Shown here: positions 1-5,283 of the stretch, piece after piece
How positions within the stretch are numbered: position 1 is the stretch's first letter
How the letters are laid out: each line of letters begins with the position of its first letter
Assembly (NCBI GenBank): GCA_023417165.1
Contig: JAEZGD010000630.1
Coordinates: 1 to 5,283, forward strand
Source of the DNA: Planctomycetota bacterium
Lineage (GTDB): Bacteria; Planctomycetota; Planctomycetia; Pirellulales; Pirellulaceae
Reading direction: 5' to 3'
DNA: 5,283 nucleotides
The notes under the pieces: generated by a model
What the model saw: the letters and a program-made list of their open reading frames with translations, nothing else
Databases searched by the model: none
What the model was told of the DNA's origin: nothing
Program-made: the position numbers and the translations under genes

Positions 1-857
1 CTACCATCCGCCAAGCCCACGACGACCGAACTGGGATGTCCCGAGTTGGCGGTCAGCGGATCGCAATTGCCAGAGGTTCCTAGACGAGGAGCGGCCTGCG
101 GCGCTTTCCAACTGGGCACATTGCCATTGGCCGGATCAGGAATCTTGGCGGTGGAATACTGCGTCGCAAATCCGGGAAACCCCGGCGGAACAGCATTCGA
201 TACCGCGGCGTTCGGCCAATACACAATCGGATCGCCGGTGGTCAGATTCACCGCGGGCCAAACGCTGCGCCCATCGGTAGCGTTGTTGCCGCCGGCAGGA
301 TTGCGGCATAAAGCCAGATGTTCGACAAACAGCACGGTGTTGGACGTGCCGTCGGTAAAGGTGGCCATCGTCGGGTAATCGCCAATCGACCATACCTCGC
401 CATTGACGTTGTAACTGTTGAGATTCCAGCCTGCCCCCTGCCCGCTCTTGTTAATGCCGCTACTGTCCGACGAGCAAGTAAACACGCTGATCGAAATCGG
501 AATACCAGCGCCGTTGAAGTAAGCACTTGACGTTTGCGCCGCAGGCATCGAGTTGTATGTGTTGACCTGCTCGAGATACGGCAAGATCGACCAGAAGGTT
601 GAAGATTGACGCAAGGTCGTGCTGCCCTTGGGCCACGCATAGCCAAAGGCTGGCATGTAGCCGTAGGTGTCGTGGCAATTATGAGTCGCCAGCACCATCT
701 GTTTCATATGGTTGGTGCATTGCATGCGCCGCGCCGATTCACGGGCGGCTTGAACGGCAGGCAGCAGCAACGCAACCAGCACTCCGATGATGGCGATGAC
801 CACCAGTAACTCAACCAGCGTGAAGCCGCGCTTCACATCGACAGAGGTCGTGGACAT
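1..857 (-). CDS. DUF1559 prepilin-like protein (partial, C-terminus beyond the window)
   Basis: The reading frame runs from an ATG at 857 to the window edge without a stop: 285 codons plus two bases. Residues 9-16 (KRGFTLVE) form a type IV/II prepilin cleavage site, with expected cleavage after Gly11 and Glu at position +5 of the mature protein. A hydrophobic helix follows (about 13-34), then the planctomycete signature QAARESARRMQC (36-47) and a conserved-type KQMVLATHNCHDTYG stretch (52-66). Further DUF1559 hallmarks are a FTCSSD-like motif (126-131), FTDGTSNTVLFVE (167-179) and HPSSVVVGLADGS (274-286), the usual C-terminal 'HPGG..LADGSV' block. DUF1559 proteins are usually about 300-400 residues, so only a short tail is missing. 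The role is probably as an exported pseudopilin-like or surface protein; no member has a firm biochemical function that I know of. An AGGA lies 7-8 bases before the ATG and supports this start. Confidence 0.93.
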   Translation of the reverse strand, partial: MSTTSVDVKRGFTLVELLVVIAIIGVLVALLLPAVQAARESARRMQCTNHMKQMVLATHNCHDTYGYMPAFGYAWPKGSTTLRQSSTFWSILPYLEQVNTYNSMPAAQTSSAYFNGAGIPISISVFTCSSDSSGINKSGQGAGWNLNSYNVNGEVWSIGDYPTMATFTDGTSNTVLFVEHLALCRNPAGGNNATDGRSVWPAVNLTTGDPIVYWPNAAVSNAVPPGFPGFATQYSTAKIPDPANGNVPSWKAPQAAPRLGTSGNCDPLTANSGHPSSVVVGLADG

Positions 858-906
858 AGAAGCGTCCTGGGGTGGAAGAGAGAAGCGGACTGCCCCACCG
901 CGGCGC

Positions 907-936
907 ATTCTAGCGGACTATATAATTTAAAAGCAA
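907..936 (-). promoter_or_regulatory. Candidate sigma-70-type promoter for the DUF1559 gene
   Basis: On the minus strand TTGCTT (936-931) is followed after 18 bases by TAGAAT (912-907), five of six matches to the -10 consensus; the -35 matches only three of six. The spacer is strikingly AT-rich for this DNA. The predicted transcript would start near position 900, giving a leader of about 40 bases. An alternative -10 could be chosen inside the TATATA-like spacer (about 918-926). This is a pattern match only. Confidence 0.35.
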
Positions 937-1029
937 AGATAATTTCGCGAAGATTCTTTCGGCTAGATGCGATTAACGCCGAAGTCGCCTTGGCGAGTCG
1001 CTTTTCAGATTGGCCTTCTCTCGAGGCGC

Positions 1030-1054
1030 AAAAAAACCGGTCCTCGCGGACCGG
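1030..1054 (-). terminator. Rho-independent terminator of the 107-aa protein gene
   Basis: CCGGTCC (1037-1043) and GGACCGG (1048-1054) form a perfect 7-bp GC-rich stem with a 4-base loop. Read on the minus strand the stem is followed directly by seven T residues (1036-1030), the classic intrinsic terminator form. It lies 44 bases beyond the TAA of the minus-strand gene ending at 1099. On the plus strand no T-run follows the stem, so it should act in the minus direction only. It separates that transcript from the downstream DUF1559 gene, which therefore needs its own promoter. Confidence 0.9.
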
Positions 1055-1098
1055 CCTAAAAAGAACCGTGGAATATCAAGCGACGACTGCGCGGTTGC

Positions 1099-1422
1099 TT
1101 ACCAGCCCATCACCATATTCGACTCGACGACCTTGCGTGCAGCCTCCAGGTCGCTGCCTGTTTCATGCATGTACAGGCGGATGGCGTGGACTTTATCGCC
1201 TGCGGCCTTGGCCAGACAGTCGCGTGCTGTATTACAGACGTCAGTCTTGCCAGCGATACCGAGCGCGCCTTTGGAGATAACCCAGGTATCACGTGGGCGT
1301 TTGGTCATGCGCAACACTTTGTCAGTGGGATACGCGCCCGTGACAACTCCTCGCGCTGCTTCTTCATCGCCGGCCCAGGTAATGATGATATGGGCGTCGG
1401 TTTCAACCTCGTAGAGCGGCAT
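1099..1422 (-). CDS. Hypothetical soluble protein, 107 aa
   Basis: This is a complete gene from ATG (1422-1420) to TAA (1101-1099). A strong Shine-Dalgarno AAGGAG (1434-1429) sits six bases before the start and an intrinsic terminator follows, so it is very probably a real single-gene transcript. The protein has no signal peptide or membrane span. Residues 1-17 (MPLYEVETDAHIIITWA) look like a beta strand pair. An acidic and alanine-rich helix (18-26) follows, then a basic TKRPRDTWVISKG stretch (40-52). The C-terminal half (60-103) appears mostly helical, with two cysteines (63 and 69). I do not recognise the family. The compact alpha/beta pattern would fit a small binding or regulatory protein, but nothing catalytic is visible. 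It is divergent from the TPR gene at 1659, with a palindrome between them. Confidence 0.85.
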   Translation of the reverse strand: MPLYEVETDAHIIITWAGDEEAARGVVTGAYPTDKVLRMTKRPRDTWVISKGALGIAGKTDVCNTARDCLAKAAGDKVHAIRLYMHETGSDLEAARKVVESNMVMGW

Positions 1423-1428
1423 AGAACA

Positions 1429-1434
1429 CTCCTT
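1429..1434 (-). promoter_or_regulatory. Strong Shine-Dalgarno of the 107-aa gene
   Basis: AAGGAG on the minus strand, six bases before ATG 1422, inside the longer purine run AGGGAAGGAG. It fixes the start codon of the unknown small gene. Confidence 0.85.
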
Positions 1435-1485
1435 CCCTACTTAGAACCAGCAGCATTGTGGGCCAGGCCAACGCCCGGCCTCATC

Positions 1486-1502
1486 GTTAATCTTCCATTA
1501 AC
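1486..1502. repeat. Perfect inverted repeat GTTAAT-N5-ATTAAC, candidate operator
   Basis: Two 6-base arms (1486-1491 and 1497-1502) are exact reverse complements around a 5-base spacer. The element lies 64-80 bases upstream of the 107-aa gene start and about 157 bases upstream of the divergent TPR gene. Its AT-rich arms stand out in GC-rich surroundings. Size and symmetry are those of a dimeric helix-turn-helix regulator site, and it is a poor transcript hairpin because the arms are AT-rich. No regulator gene is visible in the window, and I cannot place a convincing promoter next to it. Confidence 0.4.
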
Positions 1503-1658
1503 ATGCCCCAGCGCATTGGGATTTGCAAGCTAGCCGCGCAGGACCGCACAAATAGTACGAAGCTTTTTCCGAATTCGTTCGAGGACTGTTGATGAATGCG
1601 GACCCGGTCAACGCTACCGCTTGTCGTCGAGTCGCAGGAGCGATAGGGTTACGATGGC

Positions 1659-2594
1659 ATGAGCACTACTACGACCACTACGATGCGTCCCCTGCCGTCC
1701 GCCCCAAATGCGATGGGTGGTCCCCGTTGGGCGAATCGCCTGGCGCTATTCATTACTTTGCTGCTAGTTTTGGGGCCGCTCTGCTTCTTCGGCACGCGGT
1801 TAGAGATTGCCGCCTGGTACGCAGCGGCCGGACAAGACGCCGCTTGGGATAAACAGCCCGCCAAGGCGATCGAGAAGTACACCGCTGCGCTGTCGTGGGC
1901 GCCGAACCAGCCCGACTACCTGGTGCTGCGCTCCGAACAGTATCTGTTACAAGACAATATCGAGGCCGCGCTGGCCGATGCCAAACTTGCCTATCAAAGT
2001 GCGCCGGATCGGATGACCGTATGCGACGCCTATTCCAAAGCACTCGTGCACGCAGGCAAAGGTGGCGAAGCGGTCAAAATATGGAAGGAAAAGCTGCAAG
2101 AAGCCGAGCAGGCGGAGTCTGCGGCGCTTCCCAACTATTGGAACTCGGTCGCGTACTTTCAGGCGCTCGCGAATCAAGATCTCGACGAAGCACTGGTCTT
2201 GATCAACAAAGCGCTCGAACGCTTTCCGACCGAGGGAGGGCTGCTTGATACGCGCGGCTACATCCACTTTCGCCAAGGCAAGCTCAACGAAGCGCTCGTC
2301 GATATGAATGCTGCGGTCCTGCTGTTGCAACAGGCGCAGGCTCAGCAAGAACGGGACATTCGCGATCGCGCCATCGACGAGCGCCACCAAGAATATCTCT
2401 TGCACGCTTATCGGCATAACCTCGCGGTCATCTATTACCACCGCTCGCTGGTGCTCGATGCGCTGGCGAAAGAGACGGAAGCCAAGGCCCAGGCCGACGC
2501 GTCGATCACGCGCATGTCCTATGAATTGCAGGCGATTCGCGATCGCGAGACGGTCCGCTCGCTGGGCTTTCGGCCGAGTGAATCGCTGTTCTAG
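1659..2594 (+). CDS. Membrane-anchored tetratricopeptide repeat (TPR) protein, 311 aa
   Basis: The frame runs from ATG 1659 to TAG 2592-2594. The N-terminus has a Thr-rich run (residues 3-8) and a short basic and Pro-rich stretch. One transmembrane helix follows (about 27-46, LALFITLLLVLGPLCFFGT), probably leaving the rest in the periplasm. Helix-turn-helix repeats of about 34 residues with TPR spacing fill the remainder: about 50-82 (AIEKYTAALSWAP), 84-116 (IEAALADAKLAYQSAP), 117-150, 158-190 (LDEALVLINKALERFP), 193-225 (LNEALVDMNAAVLLLQ) and a degenerate one near 250-285. A charged, Gln-rich segment (224-246) interrupts the last two. TPR domains mediate protein contacts; the partner is unknown. 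The start is uncertain: the nearest purine run (AGGG, 1644-1647) is 11 bases away and the better AGGAG (1636-1640) is 18 away. Met9 (1683) is an alternative. Confidence 0.88.
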   Translation: MSTTTTTTMRPLPSAPNAMGGPRWANRLALFITLLLVLGPLCFFGTRLEIAAWYAAAGQDAAWDKQPAKAIEKYTAALSWAPNQPDYLVLRSEQYLLQDNIEAALADAKLAYQSAPDRMTVCDAYSKALVHAGKGGEAVKIWKEKLQEAEQAESAALPNYWNSVAYFQALANQDLDEALVLINKALERFPTEGGLLDTRGYIHFRQGKLNEALVDMNAAVLLLQQAQAQQERDIRDRAIDERHQEYLLHAYRHNLAVIYYHRSLVLDALAKETEAKAQADASITRMSYELQAIRDRETVRSLGFRPSESLF

Positions 2595-2627
2595 AAGCGA
2601 TTCTGCGAGCAGTCAGATATTGCCGTG

Positions 2628-3596
2628 TTAGCTCACATGCTGCGGCACAAACGACCGCAGTTCGTTGTCTTCGCGGCGACCGACGACGTTGGGAATGGCC
2701 TGGTAATCGGCCAGTGGTGTGCCCGTCACCGGTTCGATGCGAGTCCCTTCGTGACGGAAGATGCGATTGCGCCCCGCGGACTTGGCCGAGTACAACGCAG
2801 AATCGGCCCGCGCCAGGATGGAGCCAGGCGTGTCGCCCTCCACCACAGTCGCCACGCCGCCGCTGATGGTGATGCGCATCTTTTCGGCAATCAGGGCGCG
2901 CACGCGGTCGGCCAAGATGCAAGCGCCGGCTAAATCCGTCTCTGGCAAGATCAAGACAAACTCTTCACCGCCAAAGCGCGCGACTAGGTCGGTCTCGCGC
3001 ACGCAATCGTCCAAATGCAGCGCCACCTCGCGCAGTACGTTGTCGCCATATAGATGGCCTTGGCGATCGTTGACCTGCTTGAGGAGATCGATATCGACAA
3101 TGACGAGCGAGAAGCTGGTCTGATAACGCGACTTCATCGCAAACAGGTTATTCAGCGTTTCGTCGAGCGCGCGCCGATTGCTGACGCCAGTCAACGGATC
3201 AGTGCGTACTTCCGTAAAGGTCATCAGCAAGTGCGTCTGCTGGCGGATCTCGTCGTACGCCTGGGCGATCTCGTTCGAGAGCTTCAACGTGGGGCGTACG
3301 ATGCGCTCGGCTTCGTCGCACAGTTGTTGCCAGGCTTGGCCCTGATTGTCGCCGCCCAAGTTCGCCAGGCGATCTTTAAAGGTCAGCATGCTCTCTTGAT
3401 GCTGGCTCAGGCTGGTGCGTACGTGCTGCGAGATCGCTTCCAACTCGCGAATCACCGCCTTGGCGCGTTTGAGTTCTCGCCGGGCATGTGTCAGTTCGGT
3501 TTGATCGGTCGTGCGACGCCGGCCAAAGAGATATCCCACGACCGCTACAGCAGCGAGGGCGACGGGTGCAGGGATGGTGAGTGCTGCAAAGTCCAT
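2628..3596 (-). CDS. Membrane-anchored GGDEF diguanylate cyclase, 322 aa
   Basis: It should make cyclic di-GMP from two GTP. Residues 4-24 are one transmembrane helix. A charged, mostly helical and coiled-coil-like linker follows (about 30-128), with no recognised sensor domain. The GGDEF domain spans about 130-280: DPLTGVSNRR (133-142), VDID (167-170) with the metal-binding Asp, LLKQVND (171-177), GHLYGD (180-185), the active-site GGEEF (209-213), ISGGVA (244-249) and ADSALYSAKSAGRNR (264-278). The inhibitory I-site RETD (200-203) lies exactly five residues before GGEEF, so product inhibition is expected. There is no EAL or HD-GYP domain. A 40-residue tail of unknown role ends the protein. 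I chose ATG 3596, which has AGGTG nine bases upstream; an in-frame GTG at 3608 would add four residues. The gene converges on the TPR gene with 33 bp between stops and no visible terminator. Confidence 0.95.
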   Translation of the reverse strand: MDFAALTIPAPVALAAVAVVGYLFGRRRTTDQTELTHARRELKRAKAVIRELEAISQHVRTSLSQHQESMLTFKDRLANLGGDNQGQAWQQLCDEAERIVRPTLKLSNEIAQAYDEIRQQTHLLMTFTEVRTDPLTGVSNRRALDETLNNLFAMKSRYQTSFSLVIVDIDLLKQVNDRQGHLYGDNVLREVALHLDDCVRETDLVARFGGEEFVLILPETDLAGACILADRVRALIAEKMRITISGGVATVVEGDTPGSILARADSALYSAKSAGRNRIFRHEGTRIEPVTGTPLADYQAIPNVVGRREDNELRSFVPQHVS

Positions 3597-3699
3597 GGCT
3601 GTTCGCACCTAGGCGGGCGGGAAGGTATCGATCGAGCGGGTTACCAAAGCATAGGTCGCAATGCGCTATCAGGCGTCGCACCCCTCTGGCGGGAGGTGT

Positions 3700-3846
3700 T
3701 TAGTAGTTGGTGCGTGAGCCGAAACCACGCATGCAGAAGAAGCCCACCGTCACCACAATGCCCGAGAGCCAAAGCCACTGGGTCTTGTCCAGCCGGGTGA
3801 CGTTTTCAACGAATAACTGGCCCATCGCGAATACATATTCGAGCAT
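3700..3846 (-). CDS. Small single-span membrane protein, 48 aa
   Basis: ATG 3846-3844 is preceded by a very strong Shine-Dalgarno (GGGAGGGAGG, 3860-3851) and the frame closes with TAA at 3702-3700. The protein starts with a mildly amphipathic stretch (1-19, MLEYVFAMGQLFVENVTRL). One hydrophobic span follows at about 23-39 (QWLWLSGIVVTVGFFCM) and the tail is short and basic (RGFGSRTNY), favouring a cytoplasmic C-terminus. I do not recognise the family. It lies 103 bp upstream of the diguanylate cyclase on the same strand, with no intrinsic terminator between, so the two may be co-transcribed. A regulatory link to the cyclase is inference. The Shine-Dalgarno and the sensible membrane topology are the reasons for calling it real. 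Confidence 0.72.
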   Translation of the reverse strand: MLEYVFAMGQLFVENVTRLDKTQWLWLSGIVVTVGFFCMRGFGSRTNY

Positions 3847-3850
3847 AAAT

Positions 3851-3860
3851 CCTCCCTCCC
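3851..3860 (-). promoter_or_regulatory. Strong Shine-Dalgarno of the 48-aa gene
   Basis: GGGAGGGAGG on the minus strand. The near copy of GGAGG ends four bases, and the far GGGAGGG seven bases, before ATG 3846. This purine run is the best ribosome binding site in the window and supports translation of the microprotein. Confidence 0.75.
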
Positions 3861-3867
3861 CCTCAGA

Positions 3868-3888
3868 GACCTAATCGAAGTCTAGGTC
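3868..3888. repeat. Inverted repeat GACCTA-N9-TAGGTC in the leader of the 48-aa gene
   Basis: The 6-base arms 3868-3873 and 3883-3888 are exact reverse complements around nine bases. It lies 22-42 bases before ATG 3846, immediately upstream of the Shine-Dalgarno run. It could be an operator half-site pair, or a small hairpin in the 5' leader that leaves the ribosome site exposed. The arms are short, so chance is possible. Confidence 0.3.
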
Positions 3889-3995
3889 ACTAGTTGCATG
3901 CAGGCAGAGGATTTGCCGAACACGTGATAGAGAGCGGATTTAGCGAACGTAGAGTCGCGCCCTGAACTTTCCTGGGTAGGAATGCGTCTAGGTAC

Positions 3996-4023
3996 TTGCA
4001 CAGCCAAAATGTCGTGATAAGAT
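3996..4023 (+). promoter_or_regulatory. Candidate promoter of tRNA-Asp
   Basis: TTGCAC (3996-4001), four of six matches to the -35 consensus, is separated by 16 bases from TAAGAT (4018-4023), four of six matches to the -10. The transcript would begin near 4030, about 12 bases before the mature tRNA 5' end. Position and orientation fit well. A short inverted repeat TTCCT-GGGT-AGGAA (3969-3982) lies just upstream of it, with no assigned role. Confidence 0.5.
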
Positions 4024-4041
4024 TCAACAACTCAGCGGCAA

Positions 4042-4115
<74 letters not shown>

Positions 4116-4118
4116 CTT

Positions 4119-4133
4119 GCGAGCTTTGCTCGC
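4119..4133 (+). other. Hairpin directly 3' of tRNA-Asp
   Basis: GCGAGC (4119-4124) and GCTCGC (4128-4133) form a perfect 6-bp stem around TTT, three bases after the mature tRNA 3' end. Only CATTTCC follows, so it is not a standard intrinsic terminator. It may guide 3' trimming, or weakly terminate the tRNA transcript. Transcription could read on into the small gene at 4181. Confidence 0.45.
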
Positions 4134-4180
4134 CATTTCCCCTGTCTGTTGGCTGGATTGCGGTTTTTGGGTTAGCAGGG

Positions 4181-4384
4181 ATGTTCAGTTATACAAAAGA
4201 TCAGGTCGTGTACGGTCTGATCTCTTTCTTGATGCTCGCTGCCATTGTCTATGGCAGCGTTGATGCCTGTCTCTCCCGCGTCAACAGTTATTTGGCAGCT
4301 ATGCCGGACGATGCCAGCCGGATCATCTTGGTCGGCGCTGGTTTTCTCGGCTTTTTGCTGGCTGCCTTTCGTTTGCCGGACTAA
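4181..4384 (+). CDS. Small two-span membrane protein, 67 aa
   Basis: The frame from ATG 4181 to TAA 4382-4384 encodes two hydrophobic helices, about 8-27 (VVYGLISFLMLAAIVYGSV) and 47-64 (RIILVGAGFLGFLLAAF). They are joined by a short loop of about 20 residues (VDACLSRVNSYLAAMPDDAS). The family is not recognised. The membrane topology is convincing as protein, but the start is weak: AGCAGGG abuts the ATG with no proper spacing. The frame stays open upstream into the tRNA, so a CTG start at 4142, or leaderless or tRNA-coupled expression, cannot be excluded. It begins 65 bases after tRNA-Asp and may share its promoter. Its end overlaps the end of bioA by four bases. Confidence 0.62.
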   Translation: MFSYTKDQVVYGLISFLMLAAIVYGSVDACLSRVNSYLAAMPDDASRIILVGAGFLGFLLAAFRLPD

Positions 4385-5283
4385 GCCGAGCCTGTGGCTT
4401 GGTCAGACGCAAGCGTCGCATGAATGCCTGCTTCAACGGCGGTGCAAATGCGATCAAGCTCCGCCAGTGAGACCGCGAGCGGCGGCATAATGACCAGCAC
4501 ATTGCCCAGTGGTCGCAGCCACACGCCTTGTTGCAGTGCGTGCTCGCAGACCCGCATGCCCCGTTTTTCTGACCACGGAAACGGCGTCTTTGTCGCGCGA
4601 TCCTGGACCAATTCGACAGCGCCGATCAAGCCGCATTGGCGGACATCGCCGACGTGCGGATGCTGCGCGATGCGCGCCAGTTGTTCGCCGAGGCGTTCGA
4701 TCTTGGGCGTGAGCGCCATGAGCGTGCTTTCGTCTTCAAAAACCTCGAGCGTGGCAAGCGCCACAGCGCAGCCTAGCGGGTTGCCGCCATACGTGTGGCC
4801 ATGAAAGAACGACTTTGACTCGGCATAGGTGCCCAAAAAGGCGTTCCACACCTCGGTTGTGGTCAACGTGGCCGCGACCGGCATATAACCGCCGGTCAGC
4901 CCCTTCGCCAAGCAAAGAAAGTCGGGCACGACGTCTTCACGCTGGCAGGCGAACATTCGGCCTGTGCGTCCCATGCCGACCGCGACCTCGTCGGCAATTA
5001 GCAGCACATTGTATTTGCGGGTTAGCTCGCGCACGCCGCGCAAGTAGCCCGTCGGATGCATCAGCATGCCTGCGGCGCATTGAACCAGCGGTTCGATGAC
5101 GAGCGCCGCGATCTCTGCATGATGTTCGCGCAACAGGTCTTCGAGCTGCTGCAAATAAAACGCACAAGCGGTCTCGGTTGTGACGTTGGGCGGTAAGCGA
5201 TAGGCATCGGGCGCAGGCAGCCGCAGCACCTCGAACAGCAGCGGCTGAAACATCTGATGAAATCGCGCCACGCCACCCACGCT
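4381..5283 (-). CDS. bioA: Adenosylmethionine-8-amino-7-oxononanoate aminotransferase BioA (partial, N-terminus beyond the window)
   Basis: BioA is a cytosolic PLP enzyme that converts 8-amino-7-oxononanoate to 7,8-diaminononanoate in biotin synthesis, with S-adenosylmethionine as the usual amino donor. The 300 codons enter the window in frame (SVGGVARFH, the block after 'GDT.GA' in this family) and end at TAG 4383-4381. Numbering from the valine encoded at 5280, visible motifs are: VIEPLVQCAAGM (61-72), LLIADEVAVGMGRTG (93-107) with the PLP-ring Asp97, CLAKGLTGGYMPVAATLTT (123-141) with the Schiff-base Lys126, FFHGHTYGGNPLGCAVAL (158-175), and LRPLGNVLVIMPPL (255-268) with the substrate-carboxylate Arg256. 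CLAKGLTGG and the HGHTY block favour BioA over other class III aminotransferases such as BioK or omega-transaminases, though a BioK-type donor cannot be excluded. About 150 N-terminal residues are missing. No other biotin gene is in view. Confidence 0.93.
   Translation of the reverse strand, partial: SVGGVARFHQMFQPLLFEVLRLPAPDAYRLPPNVTTETACAFYLQQLEDLLREHHAEIAALVIEPLVQCAAGMLMHPTGYLRGVRELTRKYNVLLIADEVAVGMGRTGRMFACQREDVVPDFLCLAKGLTGGYMPVAATLTTTEVWNAFLGTYAESKSFFHGHTYGGNPLGCAVALATLEVFEDESTLMALTPKIERLGEQLARIAQHPHVGDVRQCGLIGAVELVQDRATKTPFPWSEKRGMRVCEHALQQGVWLRPLGNVLVIMPPLAVSLAELDRICTAVEAGIHATLASDQATGSA

Noticed and set aside
46..378. 110-codon plus-strand frame and minus-strand frames at 136-393, 248-646 and 460-678
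   Set aside because: All are shadows of the DUF1559 gene, whose frame is continuous from 857 to the left edge and shows the family motifs throughout.
1589..1852. 87-codon plus-strand frame starting at ATG 1589 with GAGGA nearby
   Set aside because: It overlaps the start of the TPR gene in another frame. The translation is rich in His, Tyr and Arg runs with no domain, while the TPR frame gives a clear membrane helix and repeats.
1947..2441. 164-codon open frame on the minus strand
   Set aside because: It lies wholly inside the TPR gene, antisense. The TPR repeats on the plus strand explain the region and the antisense product has no coherent domain.
2595..2627. Bidirectional terminator between the TPR and GGDEF genes
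   Set aside because: Only a four-base arm (CTGC/GCAG) is present and there is no T-run in either direction.
3680..3699. Possible hairpin (CACCTC with GGGGTG) just after the 48-aa gene
   Set aside because: It has a six-pair stem with a wobble and an eight-base loop, and no T-run follows on the minus strand, so it does not qualify as an intrinsic terminator.
3054..3800. 248-codon open frame on the plus strand
   Set aside because: It is antisense to the GGDEF gene, which has every conserved motif of its family. The plus-strand translation has no recognisable domain and no ribosome site, and it arises from the GC-rich codon pattern of the real gene.

Overview
The window looks like chromosomal DNA from a planctomycete, most likely of the Pirellulales type. 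The main evidence is a DUF1559 prepilin-like gene at the left edge, a family massively expanded in Planctomycetes. It is supported by a moderately high G+C content, short genes that switch strand often, and a tRNA without an encoded CCA end. The phylum is inferred from family knowledge; there is no rRNA or marker gene to prove it.

Layout, left to right. (1) 1-857, minus: DUF1559 type II pseudopilin-like protein, cut by the window edge at its C-terminus, with a candidate promoter at 907-936. (2) 1030-1054: an intrinsic terminator on the minus strand, ending the transcript of (3) 1099-1422, minus: a 107-residue soluble protein of unknown function with a strong Shine-Dalgarno. (4) 1423-1658: a divergent intergenic region holding the perfect palindrome GTTAAT-N5-ATTAAC. 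(5) 1659-2594, plus: a membrane-anchored TPR protein. (6) 2628-3596, minus: a membrane-anchored diguanylate cyclase with intact GGEEF and I-site, convergent with the TPR gene across 33 bp. (7) 3700-3846, minus: a 48-residue single-span membrane microprotein with a very strong Shine-Dalgarno, upstream of the cyclase on the same strand. (8) 4042-4115, plus: tRNA-Asp(GTC) with a recognisable promoter. (9) 4181-4384, plus: a 67-residue protein with two predicted membrane spans. (10) 4381-5283, minus: the C-terminal two thirds of BioA (biotin synthesis), cut by the right edge; its stop codon interlocks with that of gene 9.

The genes do not form one pathway. Four themes can be named: cell-surface or pseudopilin biology (DUF1559), c-di-GMP signalling (the cyclase, possibly co-transcribed with the microprotein), biotin synthesis (BioA) and translation (tRNA-Asp). 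The TPR protein, the 107-aa protein and the two small membrane proteins have no assignable function. I see no mobile element, CRISPR array, phage gene or defence cassette. The most useful observations are the small genes, which automatic callers can miss, and the palindromes in front of two of them.
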